In this document: piece after piece, positions 1-8,047 of the stretch
Numbering within the stretch: position 1 is the first letter of the stretch
Layout of the letters: each line of letters begins with the position of its first letter
DNA from: Pseudooceanicola algae
GTDB lineage: Bacteria; Pseudomonadota; Alphaproteobacteria; Rhodobacterales; Rhodobacteraceae
Length of the DNA stretch: 64,000 nt
Direction: 5' to 3'
NCBI RefSeq assembly: GCF_003590145.2
Contig: NZ_CP060436.1
Coordinates: forward strand, 2,671,001-2,735,000
Notes under the pieces: generated by a model
The model's input: only the letters and a program-made list of their open reading frames with translations
What the model was told of the DNA's origin: nothing
Databases searched by the model: none
Position numbers and translations under genes: made by a program

Positions 1-409
1 CGAAGCCGGTGAGGAAACGGATGATCGCGGCCTCGAACTGATGCCGGGTCAGCGCACCGGAGGGCATGCCGCCCATGATCTTGGCCATCCCCAGCCCCAG
101 CGACAGCCCGGCCAACAGGATCATCACGACCAGTGGCAGCATCGTCGTTTCACTGACGATGACGGGCAGGCCGATTGCTGTCAGCACCGCTACCAGCACG
201 ACGGCAAGCGCCACGGTCATCCAGCCGGACCCGAGCCGGGTCGCCGTGCCACCGCAGACAAGCCCGGCGATCAGCAAGCCGATCAGGCCGGGGCGAAAGC
301 CATCGCCGGTGGCAAAGCTCATCGCGACGGCAACGGTGATGGCGACGATCAGCGACCAGAGCATGCCAAGCAGGGCACCGGTCACGTCGCCGGTTTTCAC
401 GCTTTGCAT
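1..409 (-). CDS. Membrane protein of the ABC-importer locus, C-terminus cut by window edge
   Basis: The first 136 residues of a membrane protein are visible; the rest lies beyond position 1. ATG at 409 is preceded by a good AAGGAG Shine-Dalgarno, and the gap to the upstream permease is 34 bp, so it is probably in the same operon. Four hydrophobic helices can be seen at about residues 13-33, 38-57, 64-86 and 90-112, followed by a more polar stretch. It occupies the place where the second (MalG-type) permease of a sugar importer normally sits. No EAA-loop motif is visible in the part present. It may be an N-terminally extended MalG-like permease or a separate small accessory membrane protein. 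I do not recognise the family. Confidence 0.6.
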   Translation of the reverse strand, partial: MQSVKTGDVTGALLGMLWSLIVAITVAVAMSFATGDGFRPGLIGLLIAGLVCGGTATRLGSGWMTVALAVVLVAVLTAIGLPVIVSETTMLPLVVMILLAGLSLGLGMAKIMGGMPSGALTRHQFEAAIIRFLTGF

Positions 410-443
410 GAGCAGGCTCCTTTCGGGGTATTGGACAGGCAGT

Positions 444-1724
444 TCACAACCCCTCCTCGCGGCTCATGACGCGGAAGAAGAAGACGCTGAACATCACGAG
501 GCAGGCAAAGATCACCACGGCCACGGCGGCACCGGCACCGATGTTGGACACCGCAAAGGCCTGTTCATAGACATTCACCGTCAGCACGCGGGTCCCGGCA
601 TTGCCACCGGTCAGCAGGAAGATGTCGTCGAACTTGTTGAAGGTCCAGATGAAGCGCAGCAGGAACAGGACCGACAGGATCCCCAGAAGCTGCGGCATCG
701 ACAGGTAGCGGAATTTCTGGAACGGCGAGGCGCCATCCATGTCCGCGGCTTCGTACATGTCGGTGTCGATGCTTTGCATTCGGGCCAGGATGAACAGGAA
801 GGACAGCGGGAAATATCGCCAGACCTCGAACAGGGTGACCATGACGAGGGCCAGCGGCTTTTCCCCGAAGAAGTTGATCGCCTGATGGGTGACCCCCATG
901 CGGAGCAGCAGCGCATTGGCCGAGCCCGAGAAGGGATCGAACAATGTCACCCAGGTGAAGGCCACCGCGATGACCGGCGCCACGTAGGGGAAAAGGTAAA
1001 GACCCCGCAGGATGCCCTGCCCCTTGAAGCTGCGATCCAGCAGCATGGCGGCGAACAGCCCGACGATCAGCGCGCCGGCGGTGCCGAAGAAGGTATAGAA
1101 CAGCGTCACGCCCAGGACGCCCCAGAACTCAGAGCCATTGAAGATGCGAGCAAAGTTTTCCAGCGTGAAATCGAAGTTGGTCAGGATGTTGGGCGCCGAT
1201 CCGGTGATGCCGGGTTCGGAGCCTTCGGCGTCCTCTTCCAGCACGTCCGGGTCGCCCGAGCCGGTCACGGGGATCGCGACCGTGCTGCGGAACCCGCCCT
1301 CGATATCCCCGAATTCGCAGGTAATGTCGCGGCCCTCGACAACGCAGGGGGCCTCGGGCTCACCGCGCAGGGACAGGGAGTCGGGCAGTGTATCCGTCAG
1401 GGTCACGCCGGTGATCAGCTGGTCACGAGAAGAATTGCGCAGCCGGTATTCGACCCGCATCTCGTCGCCTTCGCCACGCAGGCTTTCGCGCAGCACCGGT
1501 GCGGGCGGACGCAGGTCCGCAAGGGTCACCGGCTTGAAGGAGATCCAGAAGATCGCCAGCAGCGGCAGGATCACCACAAGCGACACCGCCATGAGCGTCG
1601 GCAGCAGCAATTGCCAGGCCAGACGTGCCTCGCGCCGGGCCAGCGGGCCACGGCCCCTTGGCGGGACCGCTTGTGCCTGGCCTGCGTCGGTCGGGCGAGA
1701 GGGGACAGAGGGGGCGGAGCTCAT
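444..1724 (-). CDS. MalF-like ABC sugar permease with an extra periplasmic DUF11-like domain
   Basis: Inner-membrane permease subunit of a carbohydrate-type ABC importer, 426 aa, which is longer than the usual ~300. A first membrane helix lies at about 38-62. Residues ~76-155 form a beta-rich insert, then the permease core begins at about 202. The core carries the EAA loop that contacts the ATPase (E325-A-A ending in G331) in the form EAADMDGASPFQKFRY. The insert resembles a DUF11 repeat (pattern YRLRN...TLTDTLPDSL...C...ITCEFGDI) and has two cysteines, C127 and C136, that could form a disulfide. E. coli MalF also has a large periplasmic P2 loop after its early helices, but of a different fold. 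It sits between the binding-protein gene and the truncated membrane gene. The substrate is unknown. Confidence 0.88.
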   Translation of the reverse strand: MSSAPSVPSRPTDAGQAQAVPPRGRGPLARREARLAWQLLLPTLMAVSLVVILPLLAIFWISFKPVTLADLRPPAPVLRESLRGEGDEMRVEYRLRNSSRDQLITGVTLTDTLPDSLSLRGEPEAPCVVEGRDITCEFGDIEGGFRSTVAIPVTGSGDPDVLEEDAEGSEPGITGSAPNILTNFDFTLENFARIFNGSEFWGVLGVTLFYTFFGTAGALIVGLFAAMLLDRSFKGQGILRGLYLFPYVAPVIAVAFTWVTLFDPFSGSANALLLRMGVTHQAINFFGEKPLALVMVTLFEVWRYFPLSFLFILARMQSIDTDMYEAADMDGASPFQKFRYLSMPQLLGILSVLFLLRFIWTFNKFDDIFLLTGGNAGTRVLTVNVYEQAFAVSNIGAGAAVAVVIFACLVMFSVFFFRVMSREEGL

Positions 1725-1752
1725 GCCCCGCCCCCGGAAGTGAAGTGCGTCA

Positions 1753-3114
1753 TTATTGGACCTTGGACAATTCGTCGTTCATTTTGGCAACGGCGTCTTC
1801 TGCAGAGATCGCGCCATCGATATATTCACGCACGTAGCGGTTCACGACCTGGGTGTTGACCATCTTGGAGGCCAGACCCAGCTGGCCGTCCTCGACGCCC
1901 CATCGCTGTGCCACATCAAGACCACCGACGATCTCGTCGATCATGTCGGCAGAGTAGAGATCCCCCAGCGGCGCCTTGCGATCCACACCCACGTCAAGCT
2001 GTGCCCAGCCATCGGCGTATTTCGTCGGCTCTTCTTCGGTGCCCGCGCGGATCGGGAACTTGCCTTCGGGCGCGATGGCCAGGGTGTTCATGTAGCCCTC
2101 GCTCATCGAGAACTTCACGAAGTCGATGGCGTTGTCGATATCCGCGTCTGCGGTGATCCCGAACATGTTCATCTCGGCCCAGGCAGCACCATCAGGGTTC
2201 GACGGGCCGGCAAAGTTGGTCACGATACCGGTTTTCGACGCCAGATCCGAAGAGGTCGGATCGTCGTTGATGGTGGGCGGGGCGCTGTCACGCAGGCCGG
2301 CCAGCTCGTCCAGGATGAACGGCGACCAGATGATCATCGCCGCATCGCCGGCAAAGTAGACTTCGCGCGACTGCTTCCAGAACAGGTCTCCCGGTGGGGA
2401 GGCATCCGCGATGGTCTTGTAGAATTCCAGCACTTCGGTCGTCTTTTCGACGTCCAGTTCCTGGAACCCATCGGGGCCGACCGGGCTGACGCCGTTGGCC
2501 AGGAAGACATGTTCCAGAACCTGGCTCATGAAGTTGTCGTCGACCTTGGTGGCGGCGACGAAACCGTACATCTCGGGCGGATTGTTCAGCGCCTCGACGG
2601 CCGCGGTGACGGCAGCATAAGTCGTGGGCGGCTCAAGATCGTGTTCCTCGAACAGGTCCTTGCGGTACAGGATCATCTGCGTCCAGCCATCGACCGGGAC
2701 CGAGGCGATACCGCCTTCGTAGGCCGCCATGTCGAGCGCGCCGGGCGCGAAGGTATCCATCCCCAGATCCTCGACCACCTCGGTGGCGGCATCGGAATCC
2801 AGCAGACCGGCTTCGGCCCAGGGCAGGGCATATTGCAGGGTGTGATAGATCACGTCGGGCAGGTCGCCGGCGGCATAGGCCGCAGTGGCGCGGGTACCCA
2901 GCTCGCTTTCGGTCACGGGAATGACCTCGACGGCGATGCCGGTGGCCTCTTCGAAATCGGCGGCAAGCTGCTCCTGGCGGGCCAGCCGCTCGGGCTGTTC
3001 CTCGGTGGTCCAGAAGCGCATGTCCTGCGCCATGGCCGCCGGTGCAAGGCACAGCGCCAGGGCCGTCCCGAGGAATGCGGACGCGCGAGCGCCGCGTGGT
3101 CTGAATGCAATCAT
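1753..3114 (-). CDS. Extracellular sugar-binding protein of an ABC importer
   Basis: Solute-binding protein (453 aa) of the MalE-like carbohydrate family (SBP family 1). A Sec signal peptide occupies about residues 1-29, with a positive start, a hydrophobic stretch and a likely AMA-Q cleavage. The mature N-terminus contains the family pattern of hydrophobic strands with ADFEEATGIAVEVIP, and GDLPDVIYH occurs near residue 85. A GGAGG Shine-Dalgarno precedes the ATG at 3114. It is the first gene of the leftmost minus-strand operon, 28 bp upstream of the permease. Its leader contains an inverted repeat and a terminator-like hairpin. The ligand cannot be predicted from sequence. Confidence 0.9.
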   Translation of the reverse strand: MIAFRPRGARASAFLGTALALCLAPAAMAQDMRFWTTEEQPERLARQEQLAADFEEATGIAVEVIPVTESELGTRATAAYAAGDLPDVIYHTLQYALPWAEAGLLDSDAATEVVEDLGMDTFAPGALDMAAYEGGIASVPVDGWTQMILYRKDLFEEHDLEPPTTYAAVTAAVEALNNPPEMYGFVAATKVDDNFMSQVLEHVFLANGVSPVGPDGFQELDVEKTTEVLEFYKTIADASPPGDLFWKQSREVYFAGDAAMIIWSPFILDELAGLRDSAPPTINDDPTSSDLASKTGIVTNFAGPSNPDGAAWAEMNMFGITADADIDNAIDFVKFSMSEGYMNTLAIAPEGKFPIRAGTEEEPTKYADGWAQLDVGVDRKAPLGDLYSADMIDEIVGGLDVAQRWGVEDGQLGLASKMVNTQVVNRYVREYIDGAISAEDAVAKMNDELSKVQ

Positions 3115-3137
3115 GTGATCCTCCCGATCGTCTGAAC

Positions 3138-3160
3138 TTTATTGGCAGCGTCCCGATAAA
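3138..3160. promoter_or_regulatory. Inverted repeat in the leader of the binding-protein gene, possible operator
   Basis: Arms TTTATTGG (3138-3145) and CCGATAAA (3153-3160) are complementary except for one position and separated by 7 bp. The element sits 24-46 bp upstream of the ATG at 3114, a typical place for a repressor of a sugar-uptake operon. No regulator gene is visible nearby. The assignment as an operator is inference. Confidence 0.4.
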
Positions 3161-3168
3161 AATGGCAC

Positions 3169-3197
3169 GGCCAGCCCCGCGAAACGGGCGGCTGGCC
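3169..3197 (-). terminator. Terminator-like hairpin upstream of the binding-protein gene
   Basis: GGCCAGCC (3169-3176) pairs perfectly with GGCTGGCC (3190-3197), and further C/G pairs are possible inside. On the minus strand the stem is followed after about 6 nt by ATTTTTAT. It lies just before the ABC operon start, so it could end a transcript coming from the tRNA-Lys side or act as an attenuator for the operon. Confidence 0.5.
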
Positions 3198-3985
3198 CCG
3201 GAATGCTATGCAAAACGTCTCTCGGGGCGGGCAGTTCCCTGCTTCTTATCCCGACCGCTGGCCTGATGGCCTTAACCGGATCTTGGCTGGCGGCTTCGGG
3301 AATGATGCCCCCGAAGACCGACAAGTCAACCCATTGATGAAAAAGGCCGCTCCGGGAATCGGGTCCCGGAATGCTCGCCCCACGGTGGATCCGGGGGCAA
3401 CTTTTTAAGGGAAATGGCATGTATCCGCCGCGTTTCGGCCGGCCCGCCCCCGTCGCAGTGCGCGCGGTCGATGGTGCGCCATTCGCGACCAATGCCCGCA
3501 TTTACGCCGTTTGCGTAGCGACCGTGCACGGATGCCGTTAGGGGAACTTTCGATCAGAGCATTGGAATCCCTGACAGAAGCGCCCGCAGCGATGCCGGGT
3601 AAGGGGTGGCCCTGACCGTGTGGGGATACAATGTCAGGGCCAATCGTCCGCAGACAAACCGATGGGACAGAAACCGGGACGAACAGGAGTAAACCTATGG
3701 TTGAATCGGCCCGCAGAACAAGAAGTTTTTGTGAAATGTCACAATACTGATGGGCCGCAATCGAAAGGCAGGCTGACTCGGCAGGCATCCCCCAGGGGCA
3801 GGCCCGATCTGCGGGACAAACCCGGTCCACACCGTAAAACGGATCGCGCAGCGGCCTCTTGCCACAAACGGACGGCCAGGGCGCCCGACGGGCGGCTTTA
3901 CCGATAATCGTTCTGGGTGGGATTGCGGGATTACTTCACCACATCCAACGTCAAATCCTTGCCACCAAGGCGATTTGTCGTTGTG
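3198..3985. other. Gene-poor intergenic region of about 790 bp
   Basis: Open frames exist here on both strands (for example minus 3405-3830 and plus 3620-3907). Their translations are rich in Arg, Pro and Cys with no recognisable domain, and none has a convincing Shine-Dalgarno. I see no protein gene. Short palindromes such as CGCCCG-A-CGGGCG near 3884-3896 occur downstream of the tRNA on the minus strand. The region probably contains the ABC operon promoter and the 3' trailer of tRNA-Lys, and could hide a small RNA. Confidence 0.5.
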
Positions 3986-4061
3986 TGGTGAGCCGTGATG
4001 GGTTCGAACCATCGACCTACTGATTAAAAGTCAGTTGCTCTACCAGCTGAGCTAACGGCCC
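3986..4061 (-). tRNA. tRNA-Lys (anticodon TTT)
   Basis: The cloverleaf reads on the minus strand from 4061. The acceptor stem GGGCCGT pairs with ACGGCTC (one G-U pair). The D arm is GCTCAGCTGGTAGAGC, the anticodon loop is CTTTTAA with TTT, and the T arm carries GGTTCGAACCC. Discriminator A and an encoded CCA end the gene at 3986. It decodes AAA/AAG lysine codons. Confidence 0.97.
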
Positions 4062-4072
4062 ACTCGATGCGC

Positions 4073-4101
4073 CGTCTAAGGGGGGGCAGCGGCATGGTCA
4101 A
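4073..4101 (-). promoter_or_regulatory. Possible sigma-70 promoter of tRNA-Lys
   Basis: Minus-strand TTGACC (4096-4101) is followed after 17 bp by TAGACG (4073-4078), 12 bp before the tRNA 5' end. The -35 matches well and the -10 is weak, so this is tentative. Confidence 0.4.
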
Positions 4102-4199
4102 GACGAAATCCGAAAAAGAATGACAGAAAAGTTGCATGACCCGGCGACGCAAGCCCGGCCCACCTTTTCAACGCAGTCGGGAATCGCTATATCCCCGCA

Positions 4200-5033
4200 A
4201 TGCAGATCAAGGATATCCCCCAAGGCCTGCCGTTCATGAAGATGCACGGGTTGGGCAATGACTTCGTGGTGATCGACTCGCGCGCCCGGCGCGCGGCGGT
4301 GACCACGCCCGCGCTGGCGCGCACCCTGGGGGACCGCAATCGCGGTGTCGGCTTCGATCAGCTGGCCGAGATTCGCGCTGGCCGGGATACGGATATCGAG
4401 CTCGACTTCTGGAACAGCGACGGCAGCCGCGCCGGGGCCTGCGGCAATGCCACACGCTGTGTCGCGGCCTTCGTGATGGGCGAAACCGGGGCGAAGGCCC
4501 TGTCGATCCGAACCGCAAGGGGCCTGCTGCAGGCCCGCGTCGAGGCCGGCGAAGTCAGCGTGAACATGGGCCAGCCGCAACTCGACTGGGCCGAGATCCC
4601 ACTGGCCGTCCCGACAGACACCCTGCACCTTCCGCTGGCGGGCGACCCGGTCGCCGTCGGCATGGGCAATCCCCATTGCGTCTTCTTCGCCGAAGATGCC
4701 GATGCCGCCCCGGTCACGACCAAAGGCCCGATGGTCGAAACCGACCCGCTGTTCCCGGAACAGGTCAATGTCGAGTTTGCCGAGGTCCGCGCCCGTGACG
4801 AGATCCGCATGCGGGTCTGGGAACGCGGCACCGGTGTGACGCTGGCCTGTGGCTCGGGCGCCTGCGCGACGCTGGTCGCCGCCGTGCGTCGCGATCTGAC
4901 CGACCGCCGCGTGCGGATGGAACTGGATGGCGGCTGGCTGGTGCTCGACTGGCGCGATGACGGCGTCTGGATGACCGGCCCGACGGCCCATGTCTTCGAC
5001 GCGATCCTGTCGCCCGCGCTGCTGGAGGCCTGA
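4200..5033 (+). CDS. dapF: Diaminopimelate epimerase
   Basis: Converts LL- to meso-diaminopimelate, the last shared step to lysine and peptidoglycan precursors, in the cytoplasm. The 277-aa length is normal. Both catalytic cysteines are present in their motifs: C81 in GACGNATRC and C217 in ACGSGACAT. The substrate-binding N-terminus [13 protein letters not shown] is intact. The gene is followed by mtaB with a 1-bp gap, so the two are almost certainly co-transcribed. The dapF-mtaB pairing is common in Rhodobacterales. Confidence 0.97.
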   Translation: MQIKDIPQGLPFMKMHGLGNDFVVIDSRARRAAVTTPALARTLGDRNRGVGFDQLAEIRAGRDTDIELDFWNSDGSRAGACGNATRCVAAFVMGETGAKALSIRTARGLLQARVEAGEVSVNMGQPQLDWAEIPLAVPTDTLHLPLAGDPVAVGMGNPHCVFFAEDADAAPVTTKGPMVETDPLFPEQVNVEFAEVRARDEIRMRVWERGTGVTLACGSGACATLVAAVRRDLTDRRVRMELDGGWLVLDWRDDGVWMTGPTAHVFDAILSPALLEA

Positions 5034-5034
5034 G

Positions 5035-6288
5035 ATGGGCGAAGCCCCGCGTTTCACCACCCTCGGCTGCCGCCTGAACGCCTATGAGACCGAGGCGATG
5101 AAGGCCATGGCCGATGCCGCCGGCCTGTCGGACGCCCATATCGTCAACACCTGCGCGGTCACCTCCGAAGCGGTCCGCAAGGCGCGCCAGGAAATCCGCC
5201 GCCTGCGCCGCGACAACCCCGAGGCGCGCATCATCGTCACCGGCTGTGCCGCCCAGACCGAACCCGAGACCTTCGCCGCCATGGAAGAAGTCGACCTGAT
5301 CCTCGGCAATTCCGAAAAGATGAAGCCGGAAACCTGGACGACCCTCGGGCCCGACTTCGTCGGCCAGACCGAACGCGTCATGGTCGACGACATCATGTCC
5401 GTCACGGAAACCGCCGGCCACCTGATCGACGGCTTCGGCACCCGGTCGCGCGCCTATGTCCAGGTTCAGAACGGCTGCGACCACCGCTGCACCTTCTGCA
5501 TCATCCCCTATGGCCGCGGCAACTCCCGCTCGGTCCCCGCCGGAGTCGTCGTCGACCAGATCAAGCGCCTCGTGCAGCAGGGCTACAACGAAGTCGTGCT
5601 GACCGGCGTCGACCTCACCTCCTGGGGCGCCGACCTTCCGGCCACACCGCGCCTCGGCGACCTGGTGCTGCGAATCCTCAAGCTGACGGATGTGCCCCGC
5701 CTGAGGATCTCCTCGATCGATTCGATCGAAGCCGATGACGCGCTGATGCAGGCCATCGCGACCGAACCCCGCCTGATGCCGCACCTGCACCTCAGCCTGC
5801 AGGCGGGCGACGACATGATCCTGAAACGGATGAAACGCCGCCACCTGCGCGACGACGCCATCCGCTTCTGCGAAGAGGCCCGCCGCCTGCGCCCCGACAT
5901 GACCTTCGGCGCCGACATCATCGCCGGCTTCCCCACGGAAACCGAAGCGATGTTCACCAACTCCCTGCGCCTCGTGGAAGACTGCGACCTCACCTGGCTG
6001 CACGTCTTCCCCTACTCGGCCCGCCCCGGCACCCCCGCCGCCCGGATGCCCGCGGTCAACGGCAAGGCCGTCAAGTCCCGCGCCGCCCGCCTGCGCGCCG
6101 CCGGAGACGCCCAGGTCGCCCGCCACCTCGCCGACCAGCAGGGCCGCGACCACGCGATCCTCATGGAAAGCCCCCGCATGGGCCGGACCGAGCAATTCAC
6201 CGAGGTCCACTTCACCCGCGACCTCCCCGAAGGCCAGATCGTCCAGGCCCGGATCACCGGCCGGCAGGACACCCACCTCATCGCCTGA
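5035..6288 (+). CDS. mtaB: tRNA threonylcarbamoyladenosine methylthiotransferase
   Basis: Radical-SAM enzyme that adds a methylthio group to t6A37 of tRNAs reading ANN codons. The 417-aa protein has the N-terminal MTTase domain with its three cluster cysteines (C12, C40, C71), the radical-SAM CxxxCxxC motif (C148, C152, C155 in CDHRCTFC), and a C-terminal TRAM-like region. I chose the ATG at 5035, right after the dapF stop, because the family N-terminus (RFTTLGCRLNAYE) starts there. An in-frame upstream start lies inside dapF and adds no family sequence. Confidence 0.96.
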   Translation: MGEAPRFTTLGCRLNAYETEAMKAMADAAGLSDAHIVNTCAVTSEAVRKARQEIRRLRRDNPEARIIVTGCAAQTEPETFAAMEEVDLILGNSEKMKPETWTTLGPDFVGQTERVMVDDIMSVTETAGHLIDGFGTRSRAYVQVQNGCDHRCTFCIIPYGRGNSRSVPAGVVVDQIKRLVQQGYNEVVLTGVDLTSWGADLPATPRLGDLVLRILKLTDVPRLRISSIDSIEADDALMQAIATEPRLMPHLHLSLQAGDDMILKRMKRRHLRDDAIRFCEEARRLRPDMTFGADIIAGFPTETEAMFTNSLRLVEDCDLTWLHVFPYSARPGTPAARMPAVNGKAVKSRAARLRAAGDAQVARHLADQQGRDHAILMESPRMGRTEQFTEVHFTRDLPEGQIVQARITGRQDTHLIA

Positions 6289-6297
6289 CCCCGCCAT

Positions 6298-6356
6298 GTT
6301 TCCCTGTCGGAAATATCCCGGGGGAGTCGCGCCAGCGACGGGGGCAGAGCCCCCCG
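6298..6356 (+). repeat. Dispersed double-hairpin intergenic repeat, copy 1
   Basis: Order of elements: GTTTCCCTGT, AAATATCCCGGGGGAGTC, a first hairpin (GTCGC/GCGAC), then a GC hairpin (GGGGGC-AGA-GCCCCC). The same order occurs inverted at 31245-31301 and 63034-63099. Here it lies between mtaB and the glutathione-transferase-like gene and may serve as an mtaB terminator or processing site. Confidence 0.8.
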
Positions 6357-6459
6357 ACCCCATTGCCATTCCCGCACCTCGCCGGCATGCTCTGCCCCAA
6401 CCGGTGCGGACGGTGCCATGCCCTTGCAATCACCCCGGAACGCAGAGTGAAGGACCCCC

Positions 6460-7083
6460 ATGCCCGACAGCGCCAAGCCCCTTACCGCCATCGTCTCGCC
6501 CCCCTCGCCCTTCGCGCGCAAGGTGCGGGTGACGATCCTGGAATGCGGCCTCACGGATCAGGTCGGCCTGCAGCACGCCTCGAACACCGCGCTGAAACCC
6601 GACCCGATGCTGATCGCCGCCAACCCGCTTGGCAAGCTGCCCGCCCTGCTGCGGCCCGACGGTCCCGTGATCTGCGACAGCCGGGTCATAACCCGCTACC
6701 TCGCGGACCTGTCGGGGACAGACCTTTACCCGCAGGACCGGATCTGGGACGTGCTGACCCTGGAAGCCATGGCCGACGGCGTCATGGAGGCCGCGCTGAC
6801 CATGGCCTACGAGCACCGCTTCCGCCCGCCCGAGATGATCTTCCACGATTGGGTCGAAGCCCAGTGGCGCAAGGTGATCCGCACGCTGGTGCGCATCGAC
6901 CAGGACTGGCAGGCCGCACTGGCGGCACCGCTCGACGCCGCCCAGATCGCGCTTGGCTGCGGACTCGGGTACCTCGATATGCGCCATGGCGCGCGTGGCT
7001 GGCGGGACGAGGCTCCGACCCTTGCCCGCTGGTACGCCACCTTTGCCGAACGCGACGCGATGGTCGCCACCCGACCCGAGTAA
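6460..7083 (+). CDS. Glutathione S-transferase family protein
   Basis: Soluble 207-aa protein with an N-terminal thioredoxin-like GST domain (about residues 1-80) and a helical C-terminal domain. The N-terminal motif SPFARKVRV and the glutathione-contact pattern NPLGKLPAL...CDSRVI are clear, as in the small YibF-like GSTs. It lies alone after the dispersed repeat and ends at a bidirectional terminator. The substrate is unknown. It may act in thiol or xenobiotic metabolism. Confidence 0.88.
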   Translation: MPDSAKPLTAIVSPPSPFARKVRVTILECGLTDQVGLQHASNTALKPDPMLIAANPLGKLPALLRPDGPVICDSRVITRYLADLSGTDLYPQDRIWDVLTLEAMADGVMEAALTMAYEHRFRPPEMIFHDWVEAQWRKVIRTLVRIDQDWQAALAAPLDAAQIALGCGLGYLDMRHGARGWRDEAPTLARWYATFAERDAMVATRPE

Positions 7084-7100
7084 CCCCCGGAAACGCGAAA

Positions 7101-7119
7101 GGCCCGCCATTGGCGGGCC
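7101..7119. terminator. Bidirectional intrinsic terminator
   Basis: Perfect 8-bp stem GGCCCGCC / GGCGGGCC around ATT. It lies between the convergent GST-like and outer-membrane protein genes. The minus strand continues with TTTC after the stem. Confidence 0.85.
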
Positions 7120-7144
7120 CTGTCCTTACCGGGATTGCTGCGCT

Positions 7145-7819
7145 TCAGAAGCGGAAGCCAAGCCCCACGTTCAGCGCGTTGGTGTAGATCGTGGTGTCGA
7201 GGCTGCCGCCGCCATCCAGTTCCGCCGAATTGTCGGACCAGGTGAACTGGTATTCCCCGAAAACCGACCAGCGCTCGTTCAGCGCATAAGAGGCGCCGGC
7301 CGTGAACCGCGCCGCGGGACCGGTCATCTGGTAGCCGAAGGTCGACGGCCCACCGACGGCCGTCACCTCGACATGGGGAATCGCCACGCCGACACCGCCG
7401 CCGACATAGGGGGTGAACCCGCCCCAGGCATCCTGCCAGCGCCGCGTCGCGTTCACGGTCAGGATGTTCAGCCCGTCGGTGAATTCCAGACGTTCGAACC
7501 CGGCCGCAGCCATGTCGTCTGCGTTGGCATAGATCTTGTTGTGGCTGAACTCGGCCCCGAATCCCCAATCCCCATCACGCCACCAGGTGGCACGCAGACC
7601 GTAATAGGGCGGCGCGGAAAAGCTTTTGCCTTCCCAGCCGATCAGCTCGGAGAACCCGCCCGTCGAAGGCGAGGTCCCGTTGATCCGGCTATGCGGGGCC
7701 GTTTGATAACCACTGTAAAAGTTCAGTTCCACCTCGGCCAGGGCCGGGGCGGCAGCAAGTCCCGCCGCAAGGGTGACGGCCGCTGCGGAAACACGGGAAA
7801 GGGTCTTGATGGTTGCCAT
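7145..7819 (-). CDS. Outer-membrane beta-barrel protein, lipid A oxidase (LpxQ)-like
   Basis: Exported 224-aa protein with a Sec signal peptide (about 1-28, cleavage after ALA). The mature part shows the alternating pattern of an 8-stranded barrel and ends in FRF, the terminal aromatic used for outer-membrane insertion. The segments FYSGYQTAPHS, GWEGKSFSAPPYYGLRATWW and GFGAEFSHNKIYA resemble the alphaproteobacterial LpxQ lipid A oxidases, which convert lipid A glucosamine to aminogluconate. That match is from memory, so the enzymatic role is tentative; a structural barrel of the OmpW/OprF-like type is the alternative. It is monocistronic and divergent from the bc1 operon. Confidence 0.7.
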   Translation of the reverse strand: MATIKTLSRVSAAAVTLAAGLAAAPALAEVELNFYSGYQTAPHSRINGTSPSTGGFSELIGWEGKSFSAPPYYGLRATWWRDGDWGFGAEFSHNKIYANADDMAAAGFERLEFTDGLNILTVNATRRWQDAWGGFTPYVGGGVGVAIPHVEVTAVGGPSTFGYQMTGPAARFTAGASYALNERWSVFGEYQFTWSDNSAELDGGGSLDTTIYTNALNVGLGFRF

Positions 7820-8047
7820 TGGACAACTCCGGAAGGACTTGGAAACAGAAAGCGTTACCAGCAGGCATACACCTGTGTCGCCCGAGCCTCAAGCGCGACA
7901 GATTCGCACCCCTGTGCTCGTTCTGTGATTGTATGCTGGACCTGATTGATCCCGCCCGCTAAACACCGGTTCTGAAAGGCTGCTACCTCGACGCGGCCCC
8001 GAACCGTTACGCGGCCGCACCGGCGGCCTGAAAATGGAGCAAAGTTC

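Noticed and set aside
66-1859. 597-codon open frame on the plus strand across the ABC permease region
   Set aside because: It is antisense to the permease gene, has no family features, and is His/Gln/Arg-rich, as expected of a high-GC antisense frame.
3405-3830. Possible 141-aa minus-strand gene in the gap near tRNA-Lys
   Set aside because: Low-complexity Arg/Ser/Cys composition, no Shine-Dalgarno and no recognisable domain.
4765-6429. 554-codon minus-strand frame opposite dapF-mtaB
   Set aside because: Very Gly/Asp/Ala-rich translation with no motif, covering two well-identified genes.
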